Shown here one piece after another: positions 12,601 to 18,600 of a DNA stretch of 64,000 nucleotides (positions are counted from its first letter, which is position 1; each line of letters begins with the position of its first letter). The translations under genes and the position numbers were made by a program. The DNA is from Panorpa germanica (lineage: Eukaryota; Arthropoda; Insecta; Mecoptera; Panorpidae), in assembly GCA_963678705.1 (NCBI GenBank), contig OY783211.1:17002603-17066602 (forward strand), written 5' to 3'. A model generated the notes under the pieces. It saw nothing but the letters and a program-made list of their open reading frames with translations, searched no databases and was not told the DNA's origin.

Positions 12601-15600
12601 TATAATTTGGTAGATTAAAATGAAATTCCTTAATTATTAAACAGATAATAAATCTAGTATCAATTTCAACATATGCAATTTCTGATACTTCTTTTTCTTG
12701 TATTAGAAATGCATTGGTACTACTAAATTTATTGATTAATTCAGGAGAATTTCCAATTGAATTTTTAAAATCTTTTGATACAAAATCTACTAATGAAAAT
12801 GACGTCGGTGCGTCATATAAACTTTTATCATGTTCAATTACTTTATTGTTTATGATAATTTTATTTTTAATTATTTCTAAATAATTTTCGTATGTGACAT
12901 CCATTGTTTCAACCTGAAGTGAGTATACACGACTTAGGGCATCTACGTGTGGAATCGAACTACCTGGTCTATATATTACTTCGTAATTATATTCCTCTAG
13001 TTTTATCCGCCAACGCATAAGTCTAGAACTCGGGTCCTTAATACTCATTAACCAAGTCAAGGCTTGATGGTCTGTTACGATACTAAAAAACTTTCCATAG
13101 AGATAGGGTCTAAAATGAGCCACAGCCCATACTACTGCTAATAACTCACGTTCAGTAGTTGTGTAATTTTGTTGTGCCTTATTTAGAGTTCTTGAAGCAT
13201 ATGCTATTGGGTGGCTTTCCTTAATAGTACCTTGTGAAAGGACTGCACCTATAGCATATTTACTTGCATCCGTGGTTACAACGAAATTTTTACTAAAGTC
13301 CGGGTATTGCAAAACAGGTGATATGGTTAATTTATTTTTTAAAGTTTTAAATGATTCGTCGCATTGGTCTGACCATTCTAATACTTTAACATTACTGTTT
13401 GCTGCATTATATAGTGGTTTGGCTATCTCTGCGTAATGCGGTATATGTCGGCGATAATAACCAGACATACCCAAAAATGTTTTAATTTGTTTAGGACTGT
13501 TTGGAATGGGGAAATTCTTTATTGCTTCTACTTTAGAAGGATCTGGTAGAATACCTGTTTCATTAATAACGTGACCTAAATAAATCAAATCTTTATGTAG
13601 AAAGTTACATTTGGATGGTTGGAGCTTCAAATTATGTTCCCGTAATTTAGAAAAAACGTTTTTTAATCTTTGGTTGTGCTCAGAAATGTTTTTTCCAAAA
13701 ATGACTACATCGTCCAGATAGATTAAGCAATCTATTCCTTGCAAACCTGTGAGAACGTGAGACATAAGTCTCTGAAACATGGGGGGGGCTCCTTTAAGTC
13801 CGAATGGCATTCTTACAAATTGATAGTGTTTAAAGTTCGCACTAAATGCTGTTTTCTCTTTATCTTCGGGAAGCATAGGGACCTGGTGAAAACCGCTTGC
13901 TAAGTCAAGGGTAGAGAAAAATTTTGCACCACTAAGTTGGTCCAGTATATCATGTATAAGAGGCAAAGGATAGGCGTCACTTGTTGTCTGCTCGTTAAGT
14001 TTACGGAAATCGACTACTACGCGGAATTGTTTATTACCTAACGCATCTGGTTTTTTTGGTACTACTAATAAAGGTGCGTTATAGGGTGAGTCGCTTTCTT
14101 CAATTATGTTGTTGACCAACAGTTCCTGAATATGCTTTTCCACAATCTCTTTTTGCGCATGGGGCAATCGATACGGTTTAACGTTAACGGGTTTAGAAGA
14201 ATTAATCTTTATCTTATGACTTAATGCGCTCGTACAAGATAACTTGTCTCCCGGTAAAAAAAATATGTCATTAAAGCTGTCACAGATTTCTATTAATTCT
14301 GTTACTAATTCTGAATTGACATGTGAAAGATTTAAATTGTTTAATAAAAGTTCCTTACGGTTGTTAGGACTTGATTTTGAAAAATGGTAAATACTAAATT
14401 GATCTATCGGTATGATATTCGGTTTGAAATTACTAAGTATTATATTTTTTATTGAAGAATTTATTATTGAAATATAGAAAATATTTTTGACGGGCTTGAT
14501 TAATGCATTAGCTAAAAAAACTTCAGGTAACAATTCCCTGGCTACACAAACTCCTACTGTAGAACCTGACATAGGAATTATCTTCCTCGTACGTGCTGGT
14601 AAAACGATATTGTTTATATTTATAAGTGGGAGCTCAATTACTTTGCCACATTCTGAGAATTGTACACTGTTCATTTTTAGATTAATTACTGCATTTAGTT
14701 TCCGTAAAATATCTAACCCTATAATTCCATCGTGTTTAATGGGGAAATTTTCTGACACAACCTGTAAAGTTTGTTTCGACTTATTACTATCTAAAATTAT
14801 AGAAGTTTTCAGTGAACCTAAGGTATAAGGCGTGCCTTCAGAAATACCCTTCAATAGAATTTTAGATTTATTATTAATTCTGACATTGTTATTTAAAATA
14901 TTTTGTTTAATCAAGGAGATTTGAGAACCAGTATCTAATAAAAATGATACGGTTTTAGCTTTGGCTGCGACCATCTTGAATTGGATAGTGTCAACTGTTT
15001 GCTTAGCCTTAACATTTTTATTTTTACTGTCAAAACTTAGAATATCATTATTATTTTGTAAATTACCCGTATTGATCTCATCAAAATCATAAAAAAAACA
15101 TAATTCATTATTTGAATTGTGTTGTGTCTTGTTAGTAAAAGATACTTGAGAACCATCAGATATAAGATGTTTCGATCTTTCACAACAAGTAGAAGGTTCT
15201 GATAAAATTGTGGCCTCCCTACAAGTATTAACTTGAGCAATAGGGTTACCCGTATCTAGATTTTCCTTCTTAATAAAACAATACTTTTCTGTATGACCAC
15301 TTTTCTTACAATGGTTACAGAACAAATTTTTAGTTTTTGTTTCGACCTTATTAGGAATTTGCTTGCTTGAAACTGGTTTACTATTAGAATTAGGAACGCT
15401 TGGATATGTTTTGACTTTAATATGCCTTCTTCTTTCTAGATTGCGCCACCGTCTCTCCAGAAACTCTGTAAATTCATTTAAGGTTGGTAATTCAGAATTA
15501 TTTCTGTTTTCCCATTCCTTTGACGAATTAAAATCTAATTTGGTCTTTAAAATATGTATTAACATAAAATCTGAATGATTAGAATATATCCCCAATTCGG

Positions 15601-18600
15601 TTAATGCTCTAATCGATTCATTAATTTCATCTAGTAGTTTTTTGATATTGATTTCGGACTCTAAACGTATAACATTGTAGTTTATTAAATTGTTTAAACA
15701 GGTTTCAATAAGTGCTACCTTGTTATCATAACGTTTACAAAGGATGTTCCAAACAATTTCGTAATTATCATTTGTTAAAGGATAATTCTTTATGAGTTTG
15801 AGTGGTTCTCCTGACAAATTTAACTTTAAATAATGCATTTTTTCAATGCTTGATAGTTTACTATTATTACGAATTAAATTTGTAAATAATTCCATAAAAC
15901 TTTGCCAATTAATATATTCTCCATCAAAAACGGTTAGTTGCATTGGACTTAAGTTCAGATTTTTTATTGAATCTATACTTTTTGAGTCGTCTACAATATG
16001 TGTATCATTCTCAAATGTTTGCTTATAATTCAACAAGTAAATAAGAGTGTCGTCATAAATACTTTCAACTTCTATAGACTTACTAACGATAGCCGAAGCT
16101 TCTTCATTTTTTAGAGTTGGAAGCAATGCTTCTACGATACTACTATATTTAACCCAAGCTTTGTCTAAGTTTTTGATTTTTAATTCAACTATTGTTAAGG
16201 ATGTTGATTGGACTTCTAGATTTTTTGAAAACTCATTAATTAGATTGATTGTATTCTCAACTAGTGTGAGTGAATGAACGTTCGGTGCCATAGTACTTAA
16301 TTAAAGTTATATATAATATACAGACTAAAGATTATTTTGTACCAATAAACGACTCTCCGAAAAATAGGATTCTGACAAGGAAAAATTGTTAGCGAAAACA
16401 GTAACTCACTGGAAATTTCCGATGGGGCTCAGACACCGCAGTTGTAACAGGAAGGTAGTCTCTCTGATTGAACAGACTGCTATCTAACTGCTTCAGCTCT
16501 TTACTTCTCCTTTTCAAAATTCTTTCTCGTTCATAAAGATGTTCTAAAAATATTAAACATGAATTAATATAATTGTAGAAACAATTATAGGAAATATTAT
16601 AGTAGATATTCAAAAGTATTGGATATAATACTAAAAATATTGAACAATGATGCTACAAAATTGTTATTTTATAACAAATATTCAAAAGTATTGAATATAA
16701 TACTAAAAAATAATAGCTTCAATGAATTACAAGGATGCTACTAATAGATAGGTTATAGCAAATATTCAAAAGTATTGAATATAATACTAAAAAAATAATA
16801 GCTTCAATGAACTACAAGGATGCTACTAATAGATAGGTTATAGCAAATATTCAAAAGTATTGAATATAATACTAAAAAAATAATAGCTTCAATGAATTAC
16901 AAGGATGCTACTAATAGAAAAAAATACAATTATCAATTTATGATAATAATTGTATACAAGATAAAAAGATACTGTCTTATTATACTTAACAAAAAAAACT
17001 TTCGATTTTGATCTATGTACAGCTGTGTGCAGGGTTCTGGAAACGATTAACATCAGTTTAGATTATTCCATTTGTTCTAGAAGCATCCATCCATTCGCTG
17101 GGGGCAAAAGATTTCTTTTTTTTTCTGGTTCAGCGGGCTGTTGTTTTACATCCACCGGACTTGTAGAAAAATTATGTGAAATACAGATGAATTGACGTTC
17201 TATCTCGTACTCTTCGGCAATCTTGGAAATAATCGATCGACGTAGTGGTATCCAGAATAATTGATCTGCATCCAGGTGTAGAATATATAGAAAAAATTTT
17301 GGGCGTACCTCTTGGATATTTATGTGTAGGAATATCTCTTCGAGACCCCACCTGACACCAATGTTGTAAAATGTGTCGTATTGTCGTTCTGGAGGAGATT
17401 ACTCAGCTTACTAGTACATTCTGCAGGGATGCTAGCTTCTGGTAGTAGATTCTTCAGTTGACGACTTCCAACACCAATTACAGTAGTAATCGAATATCTT
17501 TCTTAAGATGATTAATAAGGATTCTTGTTCAGACGGTGTATTGTTGCAATTAGAGAATACTTGAGCGGTCTAAAGTAACCTCGTTGCGACATGCGACGGT
17601 TGAACAATTAGTATCTTTTTATTACTATTAATACAAACACTTTTATTAAAATATATCATTTATTCGTTGTAATATTATATCTGCTTACTTAATTACAATA
17701 GTATTTTATTAGATTAACGAAGATGACAGATATAAAACAAAATGTAATTCTATAGTGTTATAATTTAATTAATAGTTGAAATGTGCTCACTATTCAATAC
17801 GTACGAAGTTGCGAATAGTAATGCTTGCTTTGAGACTCAGGAGAAGACTGGCTTTCAGCGTCTTGTGCAATTTAATATATAATAATTTATTTCACATCAC
17901 AGAACGCCAATACTGAATTACCAGCATTAAATCAATATTAATCTCCACAAACCAGAGACAATATTTATAAGCGCTAAACTTAAATAATTATTCTTTACAA
18001 TCTTAATACTAATACAAAAACTGTTTACATAATATAATTCTATTACATAATTAACATTTAATATCATTAAAAATAAAAGGTAAGTGCGACATATGCGTAC
18101 TTACAACACTAGTATGTAAATGTAAAGTTGACGTTTCGATTTTTCGAATAAAGGATAATTATTTTAATTTAATTTTTAATTAATATTATTTGAATCAGGA
18201 TATATTGACTAAAAATATCTCCTTGGACATCTATAAAGTTCCTAATTCTTTACAGTGGTACCTTTTGGATTGCTCGACTCTCTACAATATTTAATAGATT
18301 TACCAGAGTATGTAAAATTGGCACGTTTAGGACATATTTTAGGATATGAAATTGGACAATATTTAGATGAATTTCAAATTTATACCAGTTTTAACACCAT
18401 TGGTCAAGAGGGGAATTTTTTGTCTTTTATTGAAGATACAAATGAAAGATGTGATGGAAATTTTGGGTATAAGACATTAACCCTTGATATCGATGGATGC
18501 AGTGCAAAACATATCAAGGTAAGAAATTATTGACTACCTTAATAATGGGCTTGTGGCCTATGTCTTAATTTCTATAAAACTGTACTATATATTGATAAAG

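Larger units (their letters stand above)
10310..18108 (-). mobile_element. Complete, young Ty3/gypsy LTR retrotransposon inserted in intron H-I
   Basis: The 7799-bp element is oriented on the minus strand. It has two 747-bp LTRs (17362-18108 is the 5' LTR and 10310-11056 the 3' LTR), inverted ends TGTTGTAA/TTACAACA and a CTAG target duplication. A primer-binding site is adjacent to the 5' LTR. The leader is about 1.07 kb with tandem repeats, and one intact gag-pol frame occupies 11342-16291. I found no env-like frame. The LTRs look identical on reading. The element lies antisense to the host gene and expands the host intron from about 310 bp to 8113 bp. Confidence 0.95.
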
